Of a stretch of 64,000 nucleotides of DNA, positions 34,346 to 42,756 are shown piece after piece. The translations under genes were made by a program, and so were the position numbers. The notes under the pieces were generated by a model. The model worked only from the letters and a program-made list of their open reading frames with translations, ran no database searches and had not been told where the DNA came from. The first letter of the stretch is position 1, and each line of letters opens with the position of its first letter. Source of the stretch: Paracraurococcus lichenis (GTDB taxonomy: Bacteria > Pseudomonadota > Alphaproteobacteria > Acetobacterales > Acetobacteraceae); contig NZ_JAUTWS010000002.1 in NCBI RefSeq assembly GCF_030657435.1, forward strand, positions 248,001-312,000, in the 5' to 3' direction.

Positions 34346-35332
34346 TCACCCGGTCGCGTAGAGGTCGAGGCTCTGCGCCAGCTCCTCCCATTGCCGCAGG
34401 GTGCGCTCCACCGAGCGGCGGAAGGTCGCCGGATCCTCGTAGCCCGGCACCGTGTCGATGGCGCGCAGCCGGCGCAGCGTCTCGGGATGCGTGGCGACCG
34501 CGCGGAAGGCCTGGGTCAGCCGGTCCAGGATCGGTTGCGGCACGCGTGCCGGGGCGAAGAGGCCGGTGAAGCCGGTGAAGTCGAAGCGGCGGGAATAGCC
34601 GAGCTCGAGCAGCGTCGGCACCTCGGCGGCCAGGGAGGGCACGCGCTCCGGCCCGCCGGTCGCCAACGGCCGGATGCGCCGCGCGCGGATCATCTCGCCC
34701 GAAGCCGGCATGCCGTGGAAGCCGCCATGGAAGCTGCCGGCCAGCAGGTCCTGCAGCATCGGCGCCTCGCCGCGATAGGCGACCTGCGTCACCGTCAAAC
34801 CGGCCTCCTGCGCCAGCAGCAGGGCATAGGCATGGCCGGTGGAGCCCTGGCCATAATTGCCGAAGGCCAGCTCCCGCCCGCGGCCCCATTCGACGAACCG
34901 GGCGAGGGTGGTAACGGAGGCCGGGACGCTGGGCCCGACGCAGAAGGTGATGGCTGTCGTGCCGAGGCGCCCGAGGGGGAAGAAGTCCTTCACCGGGTCA
35001 TAGGGGAAGCGCCGGAAGGTCACCGGCGCCTGCACATGGGTGGTGATGTTGTAGAGCAGGGTATAGCCGTCCGGCGTGGCCTTGGCCGCCGCCTCGGCGC
35101 CGACCAGGCCGCCGGCGCCGGCCCGGTTCTCGATCAGGATCGCCTGGCCGAGCTCGGCCTGCATGCCCTCCGCCACCATCCGCGCCCAGACATCGGTGCC
35201 GCCGCCGGGCGGGAAGGGCACGATGAAGCGGATGGGGCGGTCGGGGTAGCGCGGCGCGGCCTCCTGCGCGGCGGCGAGTTTGGGAATGGCGAGCGCCTGG
35301 GCAGCGAGGCCCAGGAGGGGGCGGCGTCGCAT
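34346..35332 (-). CDS. Bug-family solute receptor, tandem copy 2
   Basis: The 328-residue paralogue has a signal peptide and the blocks IRFIVPFPPGGGTDVWARM, ILIENRAGAGGLVGAEAA and YRGEAPMLQDLLAGSFHGG. Divergence from copies 1 and 3 is concentrated in the second lobe, around the residues that usually face the ligand, so the three may bind different acids. Upstream lie 181 bp before copy 3, which contain a perfect palindrome (CCCCCGCGCGGGGG) but no gene I can support. Confidence 0.9.
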   Translation of the reverse strand: MRRRPLLGLAAQALAIPKLAAAQEAAPRYPDRPIRFIVPFPPGGGTDVWARMVAEGMQAELGQAILIENRAGAGGLVGAEAAAKATPDGYTLLYNITTHVQAPVTFRRFPYDPVKDFFPLGRLGTTAITFCVGPSVPASVTTLARFVEWGRGRELAFGNYGQGSTGHAYALLLAQEAGLTVTQVAYRGEAPMLQDLLAGSFHGGFHGMPASGEMIRARRIRPLATGGPERVPSLAAEVPTLLELGYSRRFDFTGFTGLFAPARVPQPILDRLTQAFRAVATHPETLRRLRAIDTVPGYEDPATFRRSVERTLRQWEELAQSLDLYATG

Positions 35333-35513
35333 GCGTCTGTCCTCCCGTGAGGCGGCGCTCTCCGGCGCCGGCGCGGGCAGGCTAGACGAGACGGCGGGAC
35401 AGTTGCGAAACCTAATGTTGGTGATGACGGCGCCGACGCTCCGCCGCCGTGGCGTCGCCGGGTCCGCCCCCGCGCGGGGGCAGGGATGCCCAGGCCGCTC
35501 GTCGCGGCCGGGA

Positions 35514-36485
35514 TCAGCCCTCCACGGTCAGGCCGAGCCGGTCCACCAGCCCCTGCCAGAAGGCCTGGTAGGCCGCGATGTCGGCGCGGAACTCCTCGGG
35601 GCCCAGGTACTGGGCGATGGTGTCCGTCTCCGCCATGCGCCGCAGCACCTCCGGCCGCTGCATGGTCTGGCGGAAGGCGTCCACGAGCGCGGCCAGCACC
35701 GGCTCCGGCACCTTCAGCGGCGCCCAGAGGCCGATGAACCCGGCATTGCCGAAATAGTCGGGATAGCCGAGGGAGACGAAGCTCGGCACGGCGGGCATGC
35801 TCGGGATGCCGGCGCGGCCGAGCGTCGCCAGCGGCCGGATGCGGCCGGAGCGGATCTGCTCGCCCGAGGCGGTCATGGAATGGAAGGCGCAAGCGACGCG
35901 GCCGCCGAGCACGTCCTGCAGCATCGGCGCCTCGCCCCGGTAGTGGACAGGGACCATGTCGAGGCCCTCAAGGTCGGAGAGCGCCTGGGCGAAGGCATGG
36001 CCGGAACTGCCGGGGGCATAGGTGCCATAGGGCAGTTGCTTCCCCCTGGCATAGGCGACGAACTCGCGGAGCGTCGTGACCGGGAGGTCCGCGCGGACGC
36101 AGAAGGGCAGGGGCGTCGTGCCGAACTTGCCGATGGGCGCGAAATCCTCGGGGCGATAGGGCCAGCGGCGCAGCACCACCGGCGTCTGCACGAAGGAGGC
36201 GATGTGGAAGAGGATGGTGTAGCCGTCCGGCGCGGCATTCTTCACCGCCTCCGTCCCGATCATGCCGCCGGCGCCGGCGCGGTTCTCGATGACCAGGGGC
36301 TGGCCGAGGATGGCCCCCATGGGCTCGGCGACGAGGCGCGCCCAGATGTCGGTCGCGCCGCCCGGGGGCAGCGGCACGACCATGCGGATCGGGCGATTCG
36401 GCCAGGAAGGCTGCGACTGGGCCCGGGCGAGGGCCGGCGCGGCAAGCAGCGCGGCCGCGAGGCCGGGCAGGTGGCGGCGATGCAT
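35514..36485 (-). CDS. Bug-family solute receptor, tandem copy 3
   Basis: The 323-residue paralogue begins at ATG 36485, preceded by CAGGAGA; the longer frame upstream is not needed because the signal peptide (HRRHLPGLAAALLAAPALA) starts here. Bug blocks are IRMVVPLPPGGATDIWARL, LVIENRAGAGGMIGTEAV and YRGEAPMLQDVLGGR. It is the first receptor downstream of the LysR gene and is separated from it by a terminator, so it probably has its own promoter, for example one controlled by LysR. Confidence 0.9.
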   Translation of the reverse strand: MHRRHLPGLAAALLAAPALARAQSQPSWPNRPIRMVVPLPPGGATDIWARLVAEPMGAILGQPLVIENRAGAGGMIGTEAVKNAAPDGYTILFHIASFVQTPVVLRRWPYRPEDFAPIGKFGTTPLPFCVRADLPVTTLREFVAYARGKQLPYGTYAPGSSGHAFAQALSDLEGLDMVPVHYRGEAPMLQDVLGGRVACAFHSMTASGEQIRSGRIRPLATLGRAGIPSMPAVPSFVSLGYPDYFGNAGFIGLWAPLKVPEPVLAALVDAFRQTMQRPEVLRRMAETDTIAQYLGPEEFRADIAAYQAFWQGLVDRLGLTVEG

Positions 36486-36573
36486 GGACGTCTCCTGGCT
36501 TGGCCGTCTCCGCGGCCCCGATAACGCCAGGGTGAAGCGAGGCGGCCGGCCGCTCAAGCCCCGCCGCCGCGGC

Positions 36574-36609
36574 AAAAAGAAGCCCGCCAGCCCCATGGGG
36601 ATGGCGGGC
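36574..36609 (-). terminator. Rho-independent terminator after the LysR transcript
   Basis: On the minus strand GCCCGCCA and TGGCGGGC pair (8 bp), with a CCCC/GGGG inner stem after one mismatch, followed by TTCTTTTT. It closes the 3' region of the LysR gene and shields the Bug receptor gene behind it. Confidence 0.75.
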
Positions 36610-36686
36610 GAAAGTCAACAGGGAGGCTTCACGTCTGGGAGACGAAGGGGTTCGGGGCAGGGCCCCGAGTTACCCTGACCGACCGA

Positions 36687-36755
36687 TCAGGTCGGACGAC
36701 CAAAGCCTACGCCCGCAGGGCCCATGCTGGTCTGGTCAAACCTGCCACCACCCAT
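36687..36755 (-). CDS. Possible 22-residue peptide in the LysR 3' region
   Basis: An ATG 14 nt after the LysR stop opens a 22-codon frame rich in Gly (MGGGRFDQTSMGPAGVG...). It uses codons such as GGT, TTT, CGT and AGG that are rare in this window. No ribosome site is visible, and hairpins CCGACC/GGTCGG and CGGGGC/GCCCCG follow. It may be coding or part of an RNA; I cannot tell. Confidence 0.2.
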   Translation of the reverse strand: MGGGRFDQTSMGPAGVGFGRPT

Positions 36756-36769
36756 GCGCAAAGTGCATA

Positions 36770-37660
36770 TCAATGCGTGCCCGTCAGTTCCGCGACTAGG
36801 AAGTCGCGGAAGACCGAGACGCGCTTGGAGTGCCGCATCTCCTCGGGATAGACGAAATAGGCATCGAGGCGCGGCGCCTTCAGCTCCGGCAGCACCTGCA
36901 GCAGCCCTTCCAGCTCCTGCCCCATGTAGTCCGGCATGGCGGCGAGGCCGAGGCCGCTCTGCACCGCCTTCAGCATGCCCGAGAGGCTGTTCACCTCGAC
37001 CGCCGCGCGCCGCGGCGCGCCGGGCCGGCGGCCGGCTTCGCTCAGCCAGTTCACCTCGTCGATCGGCGGCCGGTGGTCGCCCCAGATGATGAGGCGATGG
37101 GCGTCGAGATCCTCGGCCCGCTGCGGGACGCCGGCCTGCTTGAGATAGGCGGGGGCGCCGACAATCCGCCAGCCGAAGCTCGCGAGGTGACGCTGGATCA
37201 GGTCGGGCTGCCGCGGCGGATGCATGCGGATGGCGACGTCGGCCTCCCGCATGGCGAGGTCGAGGTCGCTGTCGTCCATCAGCAGCGTGACGCTGACATC
37301 CGGATAGAGCGCGAGGAAGTGGGAGAGCCTCGGCGCCAGCCAACTGCTGCCGAAACCTGTGGTGCTCGTCACCTTCAGCCGCCCCGCCGGCCGCTCGCGG
37401 CTCTCGGTCAGCAGCGCCTCGGTCATGGCGAGCTTGGCGAAGACCTCGCGCACCGTGCGGTTCAGGGTCTCGCCCGGCTCGGTCAGGATCAGGCCGCGGG
37501 CATGGCGGTGGAAGAGCGGCACCTGCAGCGCCTCCTCCAGCGCCTGGATCTGGCGGGAGACGGCGGATTGGCTGAGGTTCAGCGTCTCCCCCGCATGGGT
37601 GAAGGAGCCGGCCTCGGCCACCGCGTGGAAGACCCGCAGCTTGTCCCAGTCGAGCGGCAT
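36770..37660 (-). CDS. LysR-family transcriptional regulator
   Basis: The 296-residue regulator has an N-terminal winged helix (LRVFHAVAEAGSFTHAGETL, then SQSAVSRQIQALEEAL) and a C-terminal effector domain with two lobes. It resembles GcvA-type regulators. ATG 37660 lies 3 bp from the trxB stop, so it is probably transcribed together with trxB as well as from any promoter of its own. Likely targets are the Bug receptor genes next to it; the effector is unknown. Confidence 0.92.
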   Translation of the reverse strand: MPLDWDKLRVFHAVAEAGSFTHAGETLNLSQSAVSRQIQALEEALQVPLFHRHARGLILTEPGETLNRTVREVFAKLAMTEALLTESRERPAGRLKVTSTTGFGSSWLAPRLSHFLALYPDVSVTLLMDDSDLDLAMREADVAIRMHPPRQPDLIQRHLASFGWRIVGAPAYLKQAGVPQRAEDLDAHRLIIWGDHRPPIDEVNWLSEAGRRPGAPRRAAVEVNSLSGMLKAVQSGLGLAAMPDYMGQELEGLLQVLPELKAPRLDAYFVYPEEMRHSKRVSVFRDFLVAELTGTH

Positions 37661-37662
37661 GG

Positions 37663-38640
37663 TCAGGTCCAGGCCTCGACCGCCGGGGCCGATTCGGGCA
37701 TGTGCGCCAGCCATTTCTCGGCCTCGAGCGCGGCCATGCAGCCGGTGCCGGCGGCGGTGACGGCCTGGCGGTAGATGCGGTCCTGCACGTCGCCGGCGGC
37801 GAAGACGCCGGGGATGGTGGTGCGGGTGCTGCCCGGCTCGGTGACGATGTAGCCTTCCGCATCCATGCCGATCTGGCTGCGGAACAGCGCCGTCGCCGGG
37901 TCATGGCCGATGGCGACGAAGACGCCGTCGAAGGGGCGCTCGGCGACCTCGCCGGTCCGGAGGTTGCGGGTGCGCACGGCGCGGAGCGCGCGGAACTTGC
38001 CTTCCGTGCCCAGCATCTCCTCGACCACCGTGTCCCAGAGCACGGCGATATTGGCCTTGGCCGCCACCCGTTCCTGCAGGATCCGCTCGCCGCGGAAGGC
38101 GTCGCGGCGATGGATCACCGTGACCTCCCTGGCCAGGTTCGAGAGGTAGAGCGCCTCCTCCATCGCCGTATTGCCGCCGCCGATGACCGCCACGCTCTTG
38201 CCGCGGAAGAAGAAGCCGTCGCAGGTGGCGCAGGCGGAGACGCCGAAGCCGCCGAGCGCCGATTCGCCCGGCACGCCGAGCCAGCGGGCCTGCGCGCCCG
38301 TTGCGATGACCAGGCTGTCGGCGAGGTAGGTATCGCCCGAATCGCCGATCGCCCGGATCGGCCGCGCGGCGAGGTCGATCCGCGTCACCACGTCCTGCAG
38401 GATCGCCGCGCCGCAATGCTCGGCCTGCGCCCTGAACTGATCCATCAGCCAGGGGCCCTGGATCGGCTCGGCGAAGCCGGGGTAGTTCTCCACATCGGTG
38501 GTGATGGTGAGCTGCCCGCCGGGCTGCATGCCCGCGACCACCAGGGGTTTCAGGCCGGCGCGCGCGGCATAGATGGCCGCGGTGTAGCCGGCCGGGCCGG
38601 CGCCGAGGATGAGGAGTCGCGTACGGAGGGTCTGGGGCAA
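37663..38640 (-). CDS. trxB: Thioredoxin-disulfide reductase
   Basis: The 325-residue flavoenzyme has the FAD fold LLILGAGPAGYTAAIYAARAG, the redox-active CATCDG motif, the NADPH fold VAVIGGGNTAMEEALYL, and the C-terminal GVFAAGDVQDRIYRQA. It passes electrons from NADPH to thioredoxin. I place the start at a TTG (38640), because the upstream ATG at 38763 would add about 40 non-homologous residues and run into the lrp promoter. Length then equals the usual 320-330. It is divergent from lrp, a pairing familiar from other alphaproteobacteria. Confidence 0.93.
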   Translation of the reverse strand: MPQTLRTRLLILGAGPAGYTAAIYAARAGLKPLVVAGMQPGGQLTITTDVENYPGFAEPIQGPWLMDQFRAQAEHCGAAILQDVVTRIDLAARPIRAIGDSGDTYLADSLVIATGAQARWLGVPGESALGGFGVSACATCDGFFFRGKSVAVIGGGNTAMEEALYLSNLAREVTVIHRRDAFRGERILQERVAAKANIAVLWDTVVEEMLGTEGKFRALRAVRTRNLRTGEVAERPFDGVFVAIGHDPATALFRSQIGMDAEGYIVTEPGSTRTTIPGVFAAGDVQDRIYRQAVTAAGTGCMAALEAEKWLAHMPESAPAVEAWT

Positions 38641-38728
38641 GGCTCGATTCCCGGCAGTCAGGGCGCAACAAGCATATTTGTCAGGCGAGGGGGCGTCACA
38701 AGCACAAGCCTTGCGGCGCAGGCGGCGA

Positions 38729-38741
38729 GCAATGATATTGC
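38729..38741. promoter_or_regulatory. Operator-like dyad GCAAT-GAT-ATTGC
   Basis: A perfect 5-bp inverted repeat in an AT-richer patch of the 137-bp trxB/lrp spacer. Position and composition suit autoregulation by the Lrp-type protein, whose known sites are AT-rich dyads. The spacer also holds AGCATATTTGTC near 38670. Confidence 0.35.
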
Positions 38742-38777
38742 GCCCCGAGCCTTCGCACGGCAACGAATCATGAGAGC

Positions 38778-39257
38778 ATGAGCGCCGATCCCGACTCTTC
38801 CCTGGACGAGGTGGACCGCCAGATCCTGGCCGAACTGCAGGCCGATGGCCGGATGACCAATGTGGAACTGGCGCGGCGCGTCGGCCTCTCGGCGCCGCCC
38901 TGCCTGCGCCGCGTCCGGCGGCTGGAGGAGGAGAGGGTCATCCGCGGCTACCATGCCGACCTCGATCCGGTCGCGCTGGGCTACGAGATCACCTTCTTCG
39001 CCCTCGTCGGGCTGGAGAGCCAGAAGGAGGCGGTGCTGACCGCCTTCGAGGCGCGCATGCGCGACTGGCCCGAGGTGCGGGAGTGCCACATGATCCGTGG
39101 CGGCGGCGACTTCCTGCTGCGCCTGGTCGCGCGCGACACGGCGCATGAGAACGCGCTGACGGCGAAGCTGACCGCCGCCGACGAGGTGGCGCGGGTGCAG
39201 ACGCTGCAGACCATCCGCACCTCGAAGGACGAGGCGGGGGTGCCGATCGGGGCCTGA
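38778..39257 (+). CDS. Lrp/AsnC-family transcriptional regulator
   Basis: The 159-residue protein has the Lrp helix-turn-helix (VDRQILAELQADGRMTNVEL, then RVGLSAPPCLRRVRRLEEE) and the C-terminal RAM domain that binds amino acids and builds octamers. A 10-residue acidic leader precedes the domain. It probably controls its own gene and may control the divergent trxB. The effector amino acid is unknown. Confidence 0.93.
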   Translation: MSADPDSSLDEVDRQILAELQADGRMTNVELARRVGLSAPPCLRRVRRLEEERVIRGYHADLDPVALGYEITFFALVGLESQKEAVLTAFEARMRDWPEVRECHMIRGGGDFLLRLVARDTAHENALTAKLTAADEVARVQTLQTIRTSKDEAGVPIGA

Positions 39258-39335
39258 CGGGCCCCGGCGCGGCGGCAGGAAACGGGTCATCCTCGGCGGC
39301 CATCCTCCCGCGCCGCGCCGGAGACGAGAGATCTG

Positions 39336-39986
39336 ATGCCCGACCTGATGCCCGCCCTCGCCAAGGAGGCGCGACTCGACGCGGCGGCGCGCCATGTGGG
39401 CGATCCCTGGCTGCCGCAGCATCCCTATTTCGACGCGGCCGAGGCCGGCTTCGACATCCTCTGGCGGACCATCGAGCCGCATCTCGCCGGCGCCGACTTC
39501 ACCTGCGTGCTGGACCTTGCGACCGGCCGCGGGCGGAACGCGCGGCGCCTCCTGCCGCTCGCGCGGCGGCTGATCCTGGTCGATATCCGGCCGGAGAACA
39601 TCGCCTTCTGCCGCGACCGCTTCGGCGACGACCCGAAGATCACCTACATCGCCAACAACGGCTACGACCTGCGCGAGGTGCCGGACGGCAGCGTGACGCT
39701 GCTCTACAGCTTCGACGCCATGGTGCATTTCGACAGCGACGTGGTGCGCGCCTATCTGGGCGAGGCGCGGCGGATCATGGCGCCGGGCGCGCGGGCCGTC
39801 CTGCACCATTCCAACTATGTCGGCGGCGAGGACTGGCTGCGCGCGCCGCACTGCCGCAACTTCATGTCGCGCCCGCTCTTCGCGCACTATGCCCGCAAGG
39901 AGGGGCTGCGGGTGCTGCGGCAGGAGGTGATGGAGTGGGGCGGAATCCCGCGCCTCGACTGCATCAGCCTGCTGCAGCGGGACTGA
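39336..39986 (+). CDS. SAM-dependent methyltransferase
   Basis: The 216-residue protein has a class I methyltransferase core: VLDLATGRGRNARRL (motif I), LILVDIRPENIAFC, DGSVTLLYSFDAMVHFDSDV (motif II) and a later VLHHSNY strand. The substrate is unknown; similar genes lie in surface-polysaccharide loci. GGAGACGAG precedes the ATG. Its stop abuts the stop of the convergent vapC-type gene (39986/39987). Confidence 0.85.
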   Translation: MPDLMPALAKEARLDAAARHVGDPWLPQHPYFDAAEAGFDILWRTIEPHLAGADFTCVLDLATGRGRNARRLLPLARRLILVDIRPENIAFCRDRFGDDPKITYIANNGYDLREVPDGSVTLLYSFDAMVHFDSDVVRAYLGEARRIMAPGARAVLHHSNYVGGEDWLRAPHCRNFMSRPLFAHYARKEGLRVLRQEVMEWGGIPRLDCISLLQRD

Positions 39987-40418
39987 TCAGCGGGGATCCC
40001 AGGGGTTCAGCACCTCGATGCCGGCGGCCAGGAAATCCCCGGTATTGCGGGTGGCGATGCCGAGGCCATGGACCTGCGCCGTCGCCGCGATGAAGAGGTC
40101 GGGCTGCGGGAAGGTGTGCCGGCGCGCCCTGCCGTCCTCCACCATCCGCCGCCAGGCGAGCACGACCGCCTCGTCGATGTCGAGCACGCGGCCGGCGAAC
40201 CAGCCCCGCAACTCCCGGTCGAGCCACTCCGTCAGCGCACGGCGGAACGCCTCATCCGGTGCGAGCCGCTCGATGCCGAAGCGGATCTCGGCGAAGGTGA
40301 CGCAACTCACGAACAGGCTGTCGTCGGGCTGGGCCGAGACCCAGGCGCGGACCTGCGGGCTGCAGCGCGGCTTGCGCAGCTCCGACAGGACGTTGGTGTC
40401 GAGGATCCAGCCCTTCAC
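39987..40418 (-). CDS. vapC: PIN-domain ribonuclease toxin (VapC type)
   Basis: The 143-residue protein carries the PIN acidic set: Asp in ILDTNVLSEL, Glu in FAEIRFG, Asp in PQPDLFIAATA and Asp in TRNTGDF. VapC toxins cut specific RNAs with Mg2+ and are held inactive by the antitoxin encoded just upstream. The ATG overlaps the antitoxin stop by 4 bp. Length is normal, and no inactivating change is seen. Confidence 0.9.
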   Translation of the reverse strand: MKGWILDTNVLSELRKPRCSPQVRAWVSAQPDDSLFVSCVTFAEIRFGIERLAPDEAFRRALTEWLDRELRGWFAGRVLDIDEAVVLAWRRMVEDGRARRHTFPQPDLFIAATAQVHGLGIATRNTGDFLAAGIEVLNPWDPR

Positions 40419-40690
40419 AGCTCCGCGTCGCGGACCGGCAACCGCGGCCCGGGCTCGCCGAACTCGATGTCGAGGTCCCGTAGGGGCGAGGTCTGCATGA
40501 GTTCGAAGAGGCTCCGGCGCGGGGTGGTCAGCCGCGCGTAGTCTTCCGCCGAGAGCACGACAACCGCATCGCGGCCATGCACCGTCACCCGCTGCGGCCC
40601 GTGCCGCTGCGCCTCGCGCACCAGCGCGCTGAAGCGGGCCTTGGCGTCCTGCAGCTTCCAGGTTCCGGGCGCGGGGTTGTGACCATCCAT
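40415..40690 (-). CDS. Phd/YefM-type antitoxin
   Basis: The 91-residue protein has the Phd/YefM fold: WKLQDAKARFSALVREAQ, QRVTVHGRDAVVVLSAEDY, followed by a flexible C-terminus that would wrap the toxin. It binds its own promoter and neutralises VapC. ATG 40690 is preferred to an upstream start at 40738 because the latter would run through the operator; no ribosome site is evident, so the message may be leaderless. Phd-type antitoxin with a PIN toxin is a well-known mixed pairing. Confidence 0.88.
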   Translation of the reverse strand: MDGHNPAPGTWKLQDAKARFSALVREAQRHGPQRVTVHGRDAVVVLSAEDYARLTTPRRSLFELMQTSPLRDLDIEFGEPGPRLPVRDAEL

Positions 40691-40695
40691 CGCGA

Positions 40696-40709
40696 TCAGA
40701 CTAGTCTGA
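40696..40709. promoter_or_regulatory. Toxin-antitoxin operator TCAGACTAGTCTGA
   Basis: A perfect 14-bp palindrome lies 5 bp upstream of the antitoxin ATG, where autoregulation by the antitoxin or the toxin-antitoxin complex is expected. Confidence 0.6.
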
Positions 40710-40788
40710 CCGGAATGCCGGCCGCAAGCGCGGCGCATCCATCGCCCGGCCGCGCCGTTCTCCCTGCAGAGGGCAAGGAGACCAGCGC

Positions 40789-41274
40789 ATGACCACCACC
40801 GGCGAGATTCGCCCGCACATGGAGATCATCGGCTCCGACGGCGCCCATGTCGGCACGGTGGACCGGCTGGAACTCGGGCATCTCCGCCTGACCCGGCGGG
40901 ACGATCCCGACGGCAGCGGCCGGCACCACCACAGCCTGCCGCTCTCGGTCGTGGCGGAGGTCGAGGCCGGACGGGTGCGCCTGACCCTGCCGGCGCAGCA
41001 GGCCCGCGCCATGGCGGTAGGCGGCATGACCCTGCCGGAGGCTTTGGAAGGCGCCGTCACCGACGACGAGCCGGGCGAGCGCGACGATGGCGCCGGGGTC
41101 TCGCCCATGGGCGACCAGGCCGGCACCGGGACGGGCAATATCCATGGCGGCGGCATTGCCGGCCCCGGAAGCCTGCCGGGCTGGGGCACCGGCCAGGGCA
41201 CCGCCGGGTCCGGTTTCCCGGACGACCCCAACATGGACCGGCATGGCGGCAGCGATCCCGGCCGGGTCAGGTAA
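40789..41274 (+). CDS. DUF2171-domain protein
   Basis: The 161-residue protein has a DUF2171 N-terminus (IRPHMEIIGSDGAHVGTVDRLE, then RLTRRDDPDG and HHSLPLSVV), a PRC-barrel-like beta domain of unknown function. The C-terminal half is Gly-rich, charged and probably disordered. Such proteins often belong to stress or desiccation regulons, though I see no EcfG motif here. AAGGAGA stands about 8 nt before the ATG. Confidence 0.82.
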   Translation: MTTTGEIRPHMEIIGSDGAHVGTVDRLELGHLRLTRRDDPDGSGRHHHSLPLSVVAEVEAGRVRLTLPAQQARAMAVGGMTLPEALEGAVTDDEPGERDDGAGVSPMGDQAGTGTGNIHGGGIAGPGSLPGWGTGQGTAGSGFPDDPNMDRHGGSDPGRVR

Positions 41275-41361
41275 CGGCTTCGGCCGGCACCAGGGCCGTG
41301 GCAAGGGATGGGGGAGAGGACCCTTGGACGCGCGCCGCCCCGATGCGGCGCGAAGGCAGCG

Positions 41362-42603
41362 CTAGCCGCGCCGCACGACGTACTTCCCTGCCTCGAGCGC
41401 CGCGATGATCGCATTGCCCTGGGCAGTGTCGCGCACCTCCACCATCAGGTGCAGTTCGGTGCTCTGCACCGTCGGGGCGCCGAAGAGCTGCTGGTGCTGG
41501 ACCTCGATGACGTTCCCGCCGAGCGCCGCGATGCGGGCGGAGATGTCGGCCAGCATGCCCGGCCGGTCCGGGATGTCGAGGTGCAGGCGCAGGATGCGGC
41601 CGTCACGCAGGAGCTGGCGCAGCAGCACGTTGGAGAGGGCCCGGGCATCGATGTTGCCGCCGCAGACCGTCGTGCCCACGGCCTTGCCCTGGAAGCGCTC
41701 GGGGTAGGTCAGGATGGCGGCGAGGCCGACCGCGCCGGCCCCTTCCGCCACCACCTTCGCGCCCTCGGCGAGCAGCGCGATCGCCTCCTCCACCGCGCGC
41801 TCCGGCACCACCAACACCTCGACCCCCATCTGGCGCAGCAGGGCGAAGGGCACCTCGCCGACGTCGCGCACGGCGATGCCCTCCGCGACGGTCGGGCCGC
41901 CGACCGAGACGGGCTGGCCGGCCAGGCGCTGCGCCATGGCGGGGTAGCCCTCCACCTCCACGCCATAGACCGGCAGGCCGGGCCGCAGCTCCCGCGCCGC
42001 GGCGGCGCAGCCGGTCAGCAGGCCGCCGCCGCCCACCGGGAAGACCAGGGCGTCGAGGGCCGGCGCGTCCTCCAGCATCTCGAGCACCATGGTGCCCTGG
42101 CCGGCGATCACCCCGAGGTCGTCATAGGGGTGGACGAAGGTCAGGCCCTCCTTCAGCGCCAGCTCATGGGCATGGGCGGCGGATTCCGCGAGCGTCTCGC
42201 CATGCAGGACCACGCGGGCGCCCCAGCCCTCGGTCCGGACGACCTTGGTGGCGGGGGTGAATCGCGGCATCACGATCGTGGCCGCGATCCCGGCCAGCGA
42301 GGCATGCCGTGCCACGGCCTGGGCGTGGTTGCCGGCCGACATGGCGATGACGCCTGCCGCCCGCTCCCGCGCCGTCATCAGGGCGATGCGGTTGGCCGCC
42401 CCGCGCTCCTTGAAGGCGCCGGTCGGCTGCAGGTTGTCGAGCTTGAGGAAGACCTTCGCGCCCACCGCGCGGGAGACGGCGTGGGAGGGAATGGTCGGGG
42501 TGCGGAGAACGGCGCCCTCGATCCGGGCCGCGGCGGCGCGCACATCGGCCAGGGTGACGGACGGGGCGGCAACCCCTTCGGAGGCGAGGGCGCGCAGGGG
42601 CAA
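41362..42603 (-). CDS. ilvA: Threonine ammonia-lyase with ACT domain
   Basis: The 413-residue enzyme has a fold-II PLP domain: lysine in QPTGAFKERGAANRI, SAGNHAQAVA phosphate loop, and PVGGGGLLTGCA. A single C-terminal ACT domain follows (about residues 335-410). It converts threonine to 2-oxobutyrate and ammonia. The single ACT domain suits the shorter IlvA class rather than the double-ACT form. The start is TTG at 42603, supported by AAGGA 8 nt upstream. The 300 bp between it and greA hold repeat copy 3 (42757-42863) and no other feature. Confidence 0.92.
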   Translation of the reverse strand: MPLRALASEGVAAPSVTLADVRAAAARIEGAVLRTPTIPSHAVSRAVGAKVFLKLDNLQPTGAFKERGAANRIALMTARERAAGVIAMSAGNHAQAVARHASLAGIAATIVMPRFTPATKVVRTEGWGARVVLHGETLAESAAHAHELALKEGLTFVHPYDDLGVIAGQGTMVLEMLEDAPALDALVFPVGGGGLLTGCAAAARELRPGLPVYGVEVEGYPAMAQRLAGQPVSVGGPTVAEGIAVRDVGEVPFALLRQMGVEVLVVPERAVEEAIALLAEGAKVVAEGAGAVGLAAILTYPERFQGKAVGTTVCGGNIDARALSNVLLRQLLRDGRILRLHLDIPDRPGMLADISARIAALGGNVIEVQHQQLFGAPTVQSTELHLMVEVRDTAQGNAIIAALEAGKYVVRRG

Positions 42604-42756
42604 GGCGAGGATCCTTCGCGGCGGGTCTCCGGGCAGGCTCGCGACCGCCCGGTAGCAGGGTGGCGCCCTATACGCCCGATCCGCGAGGAAGGCGACGCAT
42701 GCTGCTGCACCGCAGCAGGCGACTTTGGTCCATGACGAAAGGCCGGCGGGGCCTCG

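Noticed and set aside
38641..38763. N-terminal extension of TrxB from an ATG at 38763
   Set aside because: It would add about 40 non-homologous residues and fill the divergent promoter region; the TTG at 38640 gives the usual length.
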